64,000 nucleotides of DNA from Alisma plantago-aquatica (GCA_963693085.1 OY856409.1:242573058-242637057), one strand, 5' to 3'; numbered from the stretch's first letter, positions 46,991 to 59,150 are shown. Notes: generated from the letters alone by a model not told the origin. Numbers and translations are program-made.

Positions 46991-47960
46991 TGAGAGTTTC
47001 TTTCAAAGTGTTAAAGATCCTCATGTAGTCATATTCAAAGTTGAAATCCATGTCCTTATGATGAAGATGTGTAAGGGCTCAATGATATTACTAAAGTCAT
47101 GAATGAACCTCCTACAGAATGTGGCATGTCCTCAAAATGCCTAGACTTCCTTAACATTGGTTGGAAGATATAGTTTGGTGGTCACTTATGTATTTTCCTT
47201 ATTAATCTTGATGCCTTTGGAGCTAACACGATGTCCTAGAACAATGCCCTCTTTCACCATGAAGTGAAATTTTTCCCAATTAAGAACAATAAGTGCTTCT
47301 TCACATCATTCTAGGACCATGGAGAGATGATGCATGCATGATTCAAAAGCATCTCCATAGACTAAGAAGTCATCCATGCAAATTTCCATTATATTCTTAG
47401 TAAGGCCAGTAAAGATAGCACACAAACAACACTAGAATGTAGAGGGTGAACTACATAATCCAAAAGACATCCTACGAAAAGCATACATTCCAAATGGGAA
47501 CATGAATGTTATCTTGTCTTGATCACAGATGAGTATCCTATAGAATCCAGTGTATCCATCCAGGTAATAGAGAAACTCCCATCGAGTGAGTTTCTAAAGG
47601 TCTTGATCAAGAAAAAGAAGGGGGAAGTGGTCCTTCTAGGTTGTATTGTTAAGCTTGTGATAGTCTACATACATGCACCACCTAATAACAGTAAGGGTGG
47701 GAATAAGCTCATTTTTCTCATTTTCAAAAATAGTAGTATCTCCTAATTTGGCATGACTTGCACTGTGATCACTCAAGGTGAGTCACCGATTGGATAGATG
47801 ATCCCAAAAAGTACTAACTTAATCACCTCTTTGTGTACAACCTCTTCAGAATTGGTTATGGCTTGCATTACGGCTTAATGGAGGTCTTGTAATTTTCGAT
47901 CATGATTATTTTGTACATGTAGAGATCTTGGTTTACCCCTATTAGGTTAGTAATTTTTAG
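46990..47960 (-). pseudogene. Athila/Tat-type reverse transcriptase
   Basis: The N-terminal block appears at 47,900-47,770 as EEVVHKEVIKLVLFGIIYPI, the catalytic block at about 47,400-47,360 as NIMEICMDDFLVYGDAFESC (MDDF, the Athila form of the YxDD box), followed by VLNWEKFHFMVKEGIVLGHR and VSSKGIKINKE. Stops occur in every block. RT copies element RNA into cDNA. The catalytic Asp pair is still visible. Confidence 0.87.
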
Positions 47961-48359
47961 CCAAATGACTTATGTATCTTCCTCAGTTCTATGAACACCT
48001 CTTTTCTTGCTCGACAGTTAGATCTGCATTGATGATGACTGGATAGACCTCCTTCTCATCTAGGAAAACATATTTTAGCCCCTTGGGTAGAGGCTTCATA
48101 TCTAGTGAAATAGACTCCTTATCTTCTCATTCAGTCATAGAGAAAAACTTCAGATCTTCAAATTCAGCCTCATGGTCTTCCTCAGCAGAGTCTAAGTGGA
48201 GAAGAATTTTTTCAACAAATTCATTATTCAAGTCACGAGCATTGGGGTTGATGGGTTCAGCCTCAAGAGGGTCTTCAGATGTAGGCTTCTGTTGTTTTAG
48301 CTGTTCCATTTGGTCAACGCAGTCAATCAAAGACCTTAAAGTCAATATTGTTTATTCCA

Positions 48360-48640
48360 GACCTCAATTTTTAGATTCCAACTTCAACATCAGTTAAAGC
48401 TCTAGAAGTTTCAACGAATTGACACCCAAAGATAAGATGATATCACAAATTATCCTTGATGTTCTTGATGACAAAGTCAAAAGGGCCATAATACTTTGGA
48501 TCCACTCTTATAGGAATGTCTTATATGATATCCACATGGGTGGTCATTGAAGAGTCAACAAGTTTAATCATGATGCCAATGGGAAGGATGTCAGTGTAAA
48601 GCCTAGTATTTTGCACATGCTATAGGTCATGATAGAAATC
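48360..48640 (-). pseudogene. Athila/Tat-type protease region, weak
   Basis: On the minus strand: ILPIGIMIKLVDSSMTTHVD, then IRVDPKYYGPFDFVIKNIKD and HLIFGCQFVETSRALTDVEV. This resembles the part of Athila proteases that follows the active site (VKLIDRSMTK..., then ILGRPFLATAGALIDV...). The active-site DSG itself is not seen. Frames at 48,657-48,932 and 48,127-48,345 (minus) lie nearby but I cannot assign them. Confidence 0.55.
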
Positions 48641-48974
48641 TTGAGTCTAGTTGCGTCTAAGCAAGACAAATTTGGTATGGAACTCCTGCTTTGTAGATGG
48701 GCACCACTGGTATGGAGGGAGAGTTCGGTGTAGCTTCTAGTGCCTTCTTAAGCTCCGACAAGGTGTTTCCCACTAGAGGTTTGACAACTAGTTCAATTGG
48801 TATATTTATATATATAACCATTGAAGTGACTTCTTCATTGTTGTGGTCTACAAGGACCAGTCTATTGTTGTTGATGACTGGGGCCAGATAATGTGGTAGG
48901 ATGAGTCTAGAGAGTGTGGTCACTACATTCAATTGTTCCTCTTAATGCTTGGGATTGTTCTCAAGTTGACCAAC

Positions 48975-51900
48975 TGTCACACCCCGATCTCACACTGACC
49001 ACTAATCCTGAGATTAGGGCGCGACGGAGGGATTATTACATAAATAAATCACTGAGAACTTTTTTCTTTTTAAAACCTCGTAATGATATCCGGATTATAG
49101 CTGTAAACTAAACATAATAAACTATTGTGGAAGCATTTCAATTAAACTGGCTAGAAAACATAAACAGAGTTTACAACATGTAACATTGTTTAACAGAAAG
49201 TAAAACATAACAGTTAATTTACATCTTTATACACATTCTCTCTCACCCACACCTTGTCCCAAAGATCGAGGGGAAAGGACTAAGAGACCACTAACTACTA
49301 ACTATGTATACCTTCTACAGACTAAGTGTTAGGATGAAAGGATCCTTCCAATTCCTGTTGCTGATGCTGACCTAAAAATGTTTTGAGTAGAGGTATGAGC
49401 CTACTCGCTCAGTGAATATCATTTCACTTAGCTATCATTAAACAACTCATCAGGTTTATAAATTGAAATAAAACATAAGTGCAGTACTAAGCAGGGTAGT
49501 TCTAATAACCTAACAGATTTGCAGAATATAATCACAATTCTACGCAACAACAGATAATTTAAACAAATAATAGATATAAAGAATTGGCACAAAAGTTCGG
49601 ATCTCTATAACACATTAATTTACTGTGATCCTATATGATTACATATTTATATTATTATTATACCCTAATCATATGCAGTGTACTCTGCCTATGAAGATCC
49701 GTAGCAAGTTCATGCTACGATCCCACCGTACAAGACTTAGCGACACACCCGGGAAATGCTAAGTCTGACGCCAGCCCTGTTCTGCTACAGGACCCAGGCT
49801 CCACGGCCTCAATGCACCACGTGTGCTGCACAACCACGTGTGCTCCAGACTCCTCCTGACAAACCTGAGCACACAGGCGGAGAGTCAACACTGGGTTACC
49901 ACCAGAATTACTCAACCGGTTGGTGTTGGATAACCCTTTACTTTATTTATTATTTACCCCAGTGCCACCGAAATTACTCAATCGGTTGGTGTTGGACACT
50001 GTCTATCAACCCTCGTGCCACCAGAATTACTCAACCGGTTGATGTTGGACACGAGTTTCACCCCTAAGAAGCAGATCTGTCAAAGGGGTTCTACGGTGTT
50101 AGGGCACCTAAGTCTATTAACTGATTAACATATAACCATTTAAACAGGAAAATCACATCTACTGATTTCATATCAGATCACAATACACTGTCATTCTAAA
50201 CTGACAGAGCAATATATTTTAAATCATTGTAATTTCTGAGAAATTCTCATACCATGCATTCAGACAAATTAGAAATGCATAAATAACCCAACTTATTTCA
50301 ATTTGGCACATACATAGCGAATTTACGCAATTGAACATCTTATTGCACAAATTAAAGAAATTTGCTTCACATATGAGAATCATACTCAACAATTATCAAT
50401 TCTCTAAATTTCTCGAAAAACGTGCACATTAACCCAAATCCTGGTTTGTGCATCACTTAACTCAATTAAGAGTTAATTACATATCACAACACAATTTAAT
50501 AACAATACTTGAGAATTTCTGGTAATAATTCAGAGAAATGTGCCATTTCATGTAAATATCAATTTACACATATTAACGTCAAAAGATATATGCAATTAAG
50601 GTTTTCATGCATATTTTATTTATTCATATCAACTTTGAAATCGTACATCTGATAATTTATCAGAAATCTTCATTGTCTGGGTTCATACCCAAATCATACC
50701 ATTTTCAGACATGAATTTCTAATTTCAACATTCAAACAAGCAATTTAGGTTCCAATGAACCATATAAATCTACCGATTTAATCCACACTGATCAATTGCT
50801 AAATTTAATCATATAACAGCGTCTAGAAGCAATTTATGAAATAAAAAGTCGGGCGACGCCAAACGCCACCCTACGCCTGATAACGCCTATTATCAGCGTA
50901 ATTCGCGCACAAAACAGAAAATATTCAAACACCTGAGTTTATTAATGATAAATAAATGAAATCCTACTCACAGCGATTTGGACTGTCCGGATTCGTCCGG
51001 AATTGCGTCCAGGGATGCGTCCAGAGGTTGTCTTCAACCTTGGAATTGCCCAAATTGAACCTGCAGTAGTCCAATAGTGCCATGCTCACACGTATAGGTT
51101 GGATTCAAGCACCCTGGGTTGTTGATTGGGGGCAGGAAGCTGCGGAATTCGGTTTGGGTCTCAAGGACGAACTCGAAACGGTTAATTTGATACTGTTCTT
51201 TGCCCAAAATGGTCATGGTTCGGTCCTGCTGCAAGCAAGCAGCAACCTCTCTTGTGCGGAGGTGGAAGGGAGAGCTCGGCTAGGTGTATAGGCAACTGGG
51301 AGCTGCGGAATCAACCAAAGGCCTCAAGTCGGAGTTGAGCGCACCATTACCTTGGTGTTTCCCGTACCCAGACGGCTCTAAACAGTGTCACGTAGCGGCT
51401 GCACCGCAGCTGGCCGGCCGCCCAAACTAGTGGGGCGCTGCTCCTAGAGCTAGGGCAGAAATGGGGAAGGGGGGGAGGAAGAAGAAGAGTGGAAGGAGGG
51501 CAGAGGTGTTGGCGTTGCTGGAAGGGGCTACCAAGCCCTAGATCGTCGGCTGGGTGACTGCTCTGGGCGCCGCCCAAGCGGTAGCCCTGTGAATCGTCTG
51601 TGTGAAAGAAGAAACAGATAAGTGAGAGAAAGGAAAAACCAAAGAAAGGAAAAGAAATAGCCTAAGTTTTGGATTCTAGGAAGTGCCATAACTTTCACCT
51701 CGGATATCCGATTGAGGTGATTATTTTTGGCAAAAAGTCAAGCATGAAATCCTCTATACCCTCAGAGCAAGAAATAATCCTAATTGGATTGTATCACTTG
51801 ATCAAAGAACTAAACACATCAGTGAGTACTTAACTCAACTCAATTAATCTAACGATCATCATTACTATTATCATTAATTACCTCAGATGATTCAATCTCA

Positions 51901-52024
51901 ACTATTGATTCACATATTATCATATCTTAATTATCCATGATGTTTAACAGAGTGCTTAGCACTAATCAAGGTACTTCACGCTAATCAAGGTATTTATTAA
52001 CTAACCCTAATATGGGTTGTAACA
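48975..52024 (-). repeat. Array LTR 1 (3,050 bp)
   Basis: In element orientation it starts TGTTACAACCCATATTAGGG at 52,024 and ends GTGTGACA at 48,975 (TG...CA). It abuts the PPT at 52,025. The plus-strand left neighbour is the Athila-type fragment, with last five bases CCAAC. It contains the hairpin cluster at 49,633-50,055. The GC-rich 51,380-51,600 part is rich in purines on the plus strand. Compared with LTR 2 it lacks about 22 bp near 51,675. Confidence 0.92.
49633..50055. other. Cluster of seven perfect-stem hairpins in LTR 1
   Basis: Inverted pairs: atatgatta/taatcatat (49,633-49,674), cgtagca/tgctacg (49,700-49,719), agacttagc/gctaagtct (49,733-49,766), gtgtgctc/gagcacac (49,838-49,874), gggtta/taaccc (49,893-49,936), cagtg/cactg (49,960-50,001) and ctcgtg/cacgag (50,012-50,055). 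The last three enclose the same 32-bp core, which starts ccacc, contains aaccggtt (aatcggtt in the middle one) and ends gttgga. The cca and tgg at the core ends can extend each stem past one bulged base. The whole cluster is repeated in LTR 2 (56,733-57,156). Confidence 0.88.
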
Positions 52025-52037
52025 ATCTCCCTCCCTT
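52025..52037 (-). other. Polypurine tract, internal copy 1
   Basis: The minus strand reads AAGGGAGGGAGAT directly before the LTR start TGTTAC. This is the right place and composition for the plus-strand primer. Confidence 0.85.
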
Positions 52038-52060
52038 ATAAGAATTTCGTCCCGAAATTC

Positions 52061-53600
52061 CTAAAAGAGAAAAGGATACTTGTTACGCATCTCAGATTCA
52101 CGCTCCCACGTAGCTTCTTCTAAGTTATGGTTCCTCCACGAAATCTTCACTAACGGTATCTCAATTCTTGAGCTTCTTGATCCACCGATCAACTATCTGA
52201 ACTGGTCCCTCAACATAGGATACATCTGATCTGAACTGTGCAGGTTCTGGGTCCACTATCTCCTCTGGACCAGGGTAACACTTCTTCAACATCGATACAT
52301 GAAACACGTCATGTAGATTAGTCAACTCAGATGACAAATCCAACTTATAGGCTATAGGTCCAATCCTCTCAATGATAGGATACAGGCCCATAAACCTAGG
52401 AGTTAGTTTGCCTCTTTTACCAAACCTCAACACTTCTTTCCATAGTGAAACTTTGAGATACACTTCATCACCAACTTCAAACTCAAGAAGTCAATGCCTC
52501 TTCTCGGCATAAATCTTTTGCCCTGTCATGAGCAGCTTTCAACTGCTCTCTGATCATTGTAATCTTTTCAGTGGTCAAATCCGCTTTCTTTGGTCCAAGA
52601 ATATGCTTTTCACCTACCTCATACCAACATATGGGTGATTTACACTTCCTGCCATACAGAGCTTCATACTGAGCCATACCAAGACTGGAATGGTGACTAT
52701 TATTGTATGCAAGCTCTATAAGGCTCAAGTGTTCTTCCCAACTTTCACAGAAATGCAAGACACCTGCTCTCATCATGTCCTCAAGAGTCTGAATGGTCCT
52801 CTTAGTCTGACCATCCGTCTATGGTGAAAAGGTTGTACTGAACCTCAACTTTGTGCCCAAAGCATGATGCAACTGATTTCAAAATCTGGATGTGAACTTA
52901 GGATCTCTATTAGATATAATTGAATCTTGGATACCATGCAACCTAACAATCTCATCCACATATATCTTAGCCAACCTTGGGACATCAAAGGTTGACTTAA
53001 TATGAAGAAAGTAAGCAGACTTAATTAGTCTATTCACAATCATTCATATCGAGTCACAACCTCTAGGTGTCATGGGCAACCCTATCACAAAAATCCATTG
53101 TGATATGTTCCCACTTTCATTCAGGCATAGAAAGAGATTGCAATATACCTACAGGTTTCTGGTGCTCAGCCCTAACCTGTTGACATACACACTGCACCTA
53201 GTCACATACTCAGATACATCCTTTATCATATCAGGTCACCAGTACAACTCCTTGAGATTCCTGTACATCTTAGTGTTGCCTGGATGCATGGCATACATTG
53301 ATGCATGTTCTTCCTCAAGAATCTATTCCTTCAAATCATTATTTTGAGGTACATGCAACCTGTCATGCTAATACAACACAACATCATCTGAAAACTTGAA
53401 CTCTGGTCTCTTCCCCCTGCCATGTCATGCATGGTCTGGTTTAACTCACTATCACCCTATTGTAGTTTCTTGATTTGATCATAAGAAGTAGGCTTGACTT
53501 GCATCTGTGCAATCAAACCATTTAGCTATGTCACCCCTAAGTCTAAATTCAACTTTCACATTTCCACTAGCATGTCTCTTTTGAAACATGCCATGGAAAA
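52061..53600 (-). pseudogene. Dead chromovirus integrase and chromodomain, array copy 1
   Basis: Read downward: a zinc-binding domain with EEEHASMYAMHPGNTKMYR (about 53,310) and a poor CX2C; the DDE core MDFVIGLPMTPRGCDS (first Asp), then SIISNRDPKFTSRF (about 52,900), where the catalytic SDR Asp is Asn; [40 protein letters not shown]; a frameshift and TGA near 52,485; EFEVGDEVYLKVSLWKEVLR; GLYPIIERIGPIAYKLDLS; FHVSMLKKCYPGP; then a one-base deletion and a chromodomain WRNHNLEEATWERESEMRNK, ending at 52,061. The active-site change, TGA and deletion recur in copy 2. Confidence 0.92.
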
Positions 53601-53765
53601 TACATCCACTGTTGAATTAGACTTCCTACTTAGGGCATCAACTACCACATTCACCTTCCCAAGGTGACAATCTATCGTCACATCAAAAAGATAGTGACAC
53701 TGTGTCATAAGAGCATGAACTACAACAACTAACTTCAGATCATGTGTCAGGTAGTACTCCTCATT
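53600..53765 (-). pseudogene. RNase H remnant with internal deletion, array copy 1
   Basis: The minus strand reads EYYLTHDLKLVVVVHALMTQ, then CHYLFDVTIDCHLGKVNVVV and DALSRKS. In related elements (12,090-12,350) about 40 residues, including the FTDHKNLKY segment, stand between HYLYG and [10 protein letters not shown]. Here they are missing. The catalytic Glu of the ELAAVV helix is Lys. Upstream of 53,765 no further RNase H or RT is found. Confidence 0.82.
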
Positions 53766-55640
53766 CTATGTTACTTACTTATTGTTACATTTCAAATTTA
53801 TATCTTACTCTTTTCTCCAAGTCATTTTCATATTGTTTATCTACCTTTAAACCCTAGATTTTATTAATTCTAGCTTACCTTTCATAGAACAAACCTCATG
53901 ATCTTATTTTATAGGGATGCTAGTACTCAAGGTCAAATCACTATTGATATCCCTTGAACTACTACAACTCTAAACATTCTAGGGTTTCTTCTTTATCAAT
54001 AACATAGCGTTATTGTGATGTGACTATGTTCCCTTAGTTTGAAATTCAAACTTTAGATGTCATAAGTTTTACTAAATTCTTCCTTATCTTATCGCTGGAA
54101 TTTCCTTTCTCTTATTTGTTCTGGACTTTGGTATTTTCATGATATCTCTTCAATTTAATGGAAGCTTATAACGTAACATGAATATCATTTCAAACTGGAC
54201 AAGCCATATATTCAGGTATTGCAAATATCAAGAGATTCAACATAATAAGCATGCATGCAGATTTCAAATTTTTAAATAATCTAATTACGTGTCCACTTGT
54301 AATTTACTGAGAAATCAATATCAATATGCATGCAGGAAGACTGGAATTCTCAAATAAACAGAATGCATGTCAATTTGGCACTTTATACACTAAAATCGTG
54401 CAATTGAACTGTTAAGCATCACACATCTTATAGTGAGAATTTTGATATCAAAATACTTGATTCATTGAACACCCTATCCTTAGGGTTTCAATTACCTCAT
54501 TCACTTATTACATGGCAACACCCTATCCTTAGGGTTTCAGTTACCTCATTCATTTGATTGCAGTTCAAATCACAATATGATATCATTCTAGAACTGTCAG
54601 AACAATGTACTTAAAATAATTGTAAATACTGAGAAATTCTTATATCATGCATTCATTTTTCTAAGTTATGTGTTTGTTCTTTATTTTAAAAACTAATTTG
54701 TTATTCTATAGAGACTTAGAATCCAAAGGTAGTATGTATTAATGTATTTAAATTTATAATAAAGATATGCATTCCATACTCTCAATTATGTCTTGTAATT
54801 CTCGTTTCTTAATCAAAGTCATCATTTCTAACATTTCTTTTGATTCAACTAAATTTCTTGTCCTGGTCTTATGATTTACATAAGGCTCTTTGTTTCTATG
54901 TTCTTAGTGTATACTTAACTCCTTTCTTCTATTTTCTATTTGCTTTGAAATACATAAACGTATTTTACTCTATTACATGATCCAATCCATGGTCGATTCT
55001 TACGTCCTAGCCATTACATACTTTTCTCATTTCTTTTCCATATTCTCATATTCAGAGTTCATATAATACTAATCATTGAATTTAATATGAACCTGATATC
55101 GTTTCCTTTTATTTCCAATTAAGGATTGCTCAAATGAGACTCCAACATTAGGCTTCTGATATCAGTTCCAGCTACTTCTTAGCTGTTCTAATCTTTCCAT
55201 TATATTTCAACATCTCAGTGTATATACATTCTCACTATGATACAAGTCTAAATCATCCAGAATCTACTTTTATAATATTGTTAATAGGAGTCATTAAATC
55301 CCAGTATCGCATCCTGCCAGCCGGACCAGGCCGAACCTGCATTCCTGAAGCCAAGAGCTGCTCAGGATTAACCAACTCCTATTAATCTCAAACATGTGGA
55401 AAGAATATTCACTTAGGGTAGACTCATTTAAACATAATTTCTGGTCTACTTAATACAAAGAATATAAACAATAAATAAATCACTTCATGACACTCAATCA
55501 ATATAAAAGAATCATATTTATTCTACAAACTGAAAATTTGAATCCATACATATAAGAGCATTTCTAGTGATTTCCAATCAAATAAATAATATAAATCAAG
55601 AATTGTATTGCATCCTATATTTAATCTCTTACTCCTGCAT
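53766..55640 (-). other. Non-coding replacement of protease/RT region, copy 1, partly LTR-like
   Basis: No gag, protease or RT motif on either strand. 54,296-54,440 resembles LTR 50,216-50,385 (ttgtaatttactgagaaat, then caatttggcac, then gcaattgaac). 54,560-54,655 resembles LTR 50,165-50,262 (atcacaatatgatatcattc, then gagaaattcttatatcatgc). Both are in the LTR's own orientation. A 49-bp direct repeat with 'aacaccctatccttagggtt' lies at about 54,466-54,545. The remainder shows nothing I can name. Confidence 0.7.
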
Positions 55641-55689
55641 AAATTTCCAGTTTCTTAACCCTAAGATTTCTAGGGTTTCTCTCTAGCCT

Positions 55690-55931
55690 ATCCTTCCTCT
55701 GCATACCTGGCCAGGGCATCCAGAGAAGAATAGACATAGTAGCTTGATACTGGTCAATCTAAGTACTCAGACACCTGGCCAGGGTATCTAAACACTCAGA
55801 CCTCCCAGAGCTGAAGACACATCATTTCTTATCCATCTTAATTATAATTCTATCTTTTGATCCTAATGATCCCTGATAACTCAGCTTAAACTCTCAACTT
55901 GATTCTCGTGACCACGTCCTCTTCCTGCCAT
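55690..55931 (-). pseudogene. gag: Gag start stub, array copy 1
   Basis: An ATG at 55,931 (minus) lies 128 bp past the PBS, close to the gag leader length of element B. It reads MAGRGRGHENQVESLS then TGA. MAGRGRG-type starts are common in chromovirus gag. Further down, LDALARYAEEG and LDTLARC segments appear in shifting frames near 55,790-55,700. Only this N-terminal stub is left. Confidence 0.6.
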
Positions 55932-56058
55932 CTGTAATACTATAACAGAACATTTCCTGTTATAAAATTGCAGTTAGAAGGAAGACACCTAAGTCCTAAT
56001 CCTATTGGTCTCTTGTCGTCCCCTGGCTTGACTTAGAGTGACTGCATACTCAACCTAT

Positions 56059-56070
56059 GCTCTGATACCA
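56059..56070 (-). other. Primer binding site, array copy 1
   Basis: The minus strand reads TGGTATCAGAGC, a perfect 12-base match to the initiator Met-tRNA type PBS, four bases inside the LTR boundary at 56,075. Confidence 0.92.
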
Positions 56071-56074
56071 AGAT

Positions 56075-59000
56075 TGTCACACCCCGATCTCACACTGACC
56101 ACTAATCCCGAGATTAGGGCGCGACGGAGGGATTATTACATAAATAAATCACTGAGAACTTTTTTCTTTTTAAAACCTCGTAATGATATCCGGATTATAG
56201 CTGTAAACTAAACATAATAAACTATTGCGGAAGCATTTCAATTAAACTGGCTAGAAAACATAAACAGAGTTTACAACATGTAACATTGTTTAACAGAAAG
56301 TAAAACATAACAGTTAATTTACATCTTTATACACATTCTCTCTCACCCACACCTTGTCCCAAAGATCGAGGGGAAAGGACTAAGAGACCACTAACTACTA
56401 ACTACGTATACGTTCTACAGACTAAGTGTTAGGATGAAAGGATCCTTCCAATTCCTGTTGCTGATGCTGACCTGAAAATATTTTGAGTAGAGGTATGAGC
56501 CTACTCGCTCAGTGAATAGCATTTCACTTAGCTATCATTAAACAACTCATCAGGTTTATAAATTGAAATAAAACATAAGTGCAGTACTAAGCAGTGTAGT
56601 TCTAATAACCTAACAGATTTGCAGAATATAATCACAATTCTACGCAACAACAGATAATTTAAACAAATAACAGATATAAAGAATTGGCACAAAAGTTCGG
56701 ATCTCTATAACACATTAATTTACTGTGATCCTATATGATTACATATTTATATTATTATTATGCCCTAATCATATGTAGTGTACTCTGCCTATGAAGATCC
56801 GTAGCAAGTTCATGCTACGATCCCACCGTACAAGACTTAGCGACACACCCGGGAAATGCTAAGTCTGACGCCAGCCCTGTTCTGCTACAGGACCCCAGGC
56901 TCCACGGCCTCAACGCACCACGTGTGCTGCACAACCACGTGTGCTCCAGACTCCTCCTGACAAACCTGAGCACACAGGCGGAGAGTCAACACTGGGTTAC
57001 CACCAGAATTACTCAACCGGTTGGTGTTGGATAACCCTTTACTTTATTTATTATTTACCCCAGTGCCACCGAAATTACTCAATCGGTTGGTGTTGGACAC
57101 TGTCTATCAACCCTCGTGCCACCAGAATTACTCAACCGGTTGATGTTGGACACGAGTTTCACCCCTAAAAAGCAGATCTGTCAAAGGGGTTCTACGGTGT
57201 TAGGGCACCTAAGTCTATTAACTGATTAACATATAACCATTTAAACAGGAAAATCACATCTACTGATTTCATATCAGATCACAATGCACTGTCATTCTAA
57301 ACTGACAGAGCAATATATTTTAAATCATTGTAATTTCTGAGAAATTCTCATACCATGCATTCAGACAAATTAGAAATGCATAAATAACCCAACTTATTTC
57401 AATTTGGCACATACATAGCAAATTTACGCAATTGAACATCTTATTGCACAAATTAAAGAAATTTGCTTCACATATGAGAATCATACTCAACAATTATCAA
57501 TTCTCTAAATTTCTCAAAAAACGTGCACATTAACCCAAATCCTGGTTTGTGCATCACTTAACTCAATTAAGAGTTAATTACATATCACAACACAATTTAA
57601 TAACAATACTTGAGAATTTCTGGTAATAATTCAGAGAAATGTGTCATTTCATGTAAATATCAATTTACACATATTAACGTCAACAGATATATGCAATTAA
57701 GGTTTTCATGCATATTTTATTTATTCATATCAACTTTGAAATCATACATCTGATAATTTATCAGAAATCTTCATTGTCTGGGTTCATACCCAAATCATAC
57801 CATTTTCAGACATGAATTTCTAATTTCAACATTCAAACAAGCAATTTAGGTTCCAATGAACCATATAAATCTACCGATTTAATCCACACTGATCAATTGC
57901 TAAATTTAATCATATAACAGCGTCTAGAAGCAATTTATGAAATAAAAAGTCAGGCGACGCCAAACGCCACCCTACGCCTGATAACGCCTATTATCAGCGT
58001 AATTCGCGCACAAAACAGAAAATATTCAAACGCCTGAGTTTATTAATGATAAATAAATGAAATCCTACTCACAGCGATTTGGACTGTCTGGATTCGTCCG
58101 GAATTGTGTCCAGGGATGCATCCAGAGGTTGTCTTCAACCTTGGAATTGCCCAAATTGAACCTGCAGTAGTCCAACAGTGCCATGCTCACACGTATAGGT
58201 TGGATTCAAGCACCATGGGTTGTTGATTGGGGGCAGGAAGCTGCGGAATTCGGTTTGGGTCTCAAGGACGAACTCAAAACGGTTAATTTGATAATGTTCT
58301 TTGCCCAAAATGGTCATGGTTCGGTCCTGCTGCAAGCAAGCAGCAACCTCTCTTGTGCGGAGGTGGAAGGGAGAGCTCGGCTAGGTGTATAGGCAACTGG
58401 GAGCTGCGGAATCAACCAAAGGCCTCAAGTCGGAGTTGAGTGCACCATTACCTTGGTGTTTCCCGTACCCAGACAGCTCTAAACAGTGTCACGCAGGAGC
58501 TGCGCCGTAGCTGGCCGGCCGCCCAAACTGGTGGGGCGCTGCGCCTAGAGCTAGGGCAGAAATGGGGAAGAGGGGGGGGAGGAAGAAGAAGAGTGGAAGG
58601 AGGGCGGAGGTGTTGGCGTTGCTGGAAGGGGCTACCAAGCCCTAGATCGGCGGCTGGGTGACTGCTCTGGGCACCGCCCAAGTGGTAGCCCTGTGAATCG
58701 TCCGCGTGAAAGAAGAAACAGATAAGTGAGAGAAAGGAAAAACCAAAGAAAGGAAAAGAAATAGCCTAAGTTTTGGAAAAATTGCAAACTGAACCCTAGT
58801 TCTAGGAAGTGCCATAACGTTCACCTCGGATATCCGATTGAGGTGATTCTTTTTGGCAAAAAGTCAAGCATGAAATCCTCTATACCCTCAGAGCAAGAAA
58901 TAATCCTAATTGGATTGTATCACTTGATCAAAGAACTAAACTCATCAGTGAGTACTTAACTCAACTCAATTAATCTAACGATCATCATTACTATTATCAT

Positions 59001-59150
59001 TAATTACCTCAAATGATTCAATCTCAACTATTGATTCACATATTATCGTATCTTAATTATCCATGATGTTTAACAGAGTGCTTAGCACTAATCAAGGTAC
59101 TTCACGCTAATCAAGGTATTTATTAACTTACCCTAATATGGGTTGTAACA
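56075..59150 (-). repeat. Array LTR 2 (3,076 bp), shared by both units
   Basis: It serves as 5' LTR of the unit on its left and 3' LTR of the unit on its right. It has TG...CA ends and a full hairpin cluster at 56,733-57,156. Near 58,778-58,801 it has about 22 bp ('aaaattgcaaactgaaccct') that LTR 1 lacks, which accounts for most of the 26-bp length difference. Confidence 0.93.
56733..57156. other. Hairpin cluster in LTR 2
   Basis: The same seven inverted pairs as in LTR 1, including gggtta/taaccc from 56,994 and ctcgtg/cacgag ending at 57,156. No arm is broken in the copies I compared. Confidence 0.85.

Larger units (their letters stand above)
45181..48974 (-). mobile_element. Athila/Tat-type Ty3/gypsy pol fragment, truncated
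   Basis: Minus-strand remnants in pol order: protease (about 48,640-48,360), RT (about 47,960-46,990), RNase H (46,990-46,560) and integrase (46,330-45,230). The integrase lacks a chromodomain and has the VDYVSKWDEAIPT and CHAPVDPEYKAQRDIK segments typical of Athila/Tat elements. No LTR of this element is in the window. Its upstream side is cut at 48,974 by the LTR of the tandem array, so gag should lie beyond that array. Confidence 0.85.

Noticed and set aside
49756..50067. 103-codon open frame (and its twin near 56,941-57,168)
   Set aside because: It lies across the hairpin cluster in the LTR and against the element's orientation. Its repeated residues come from the three 32-bp cores.
51347..51577. 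Proline/serine-rich minus-strand frame and its twin at 58,448-58,681
   Set aside because: Product of the GC-rich, purine-biased stretch of the array LTR. The two copies differ without sign of coding constraint.
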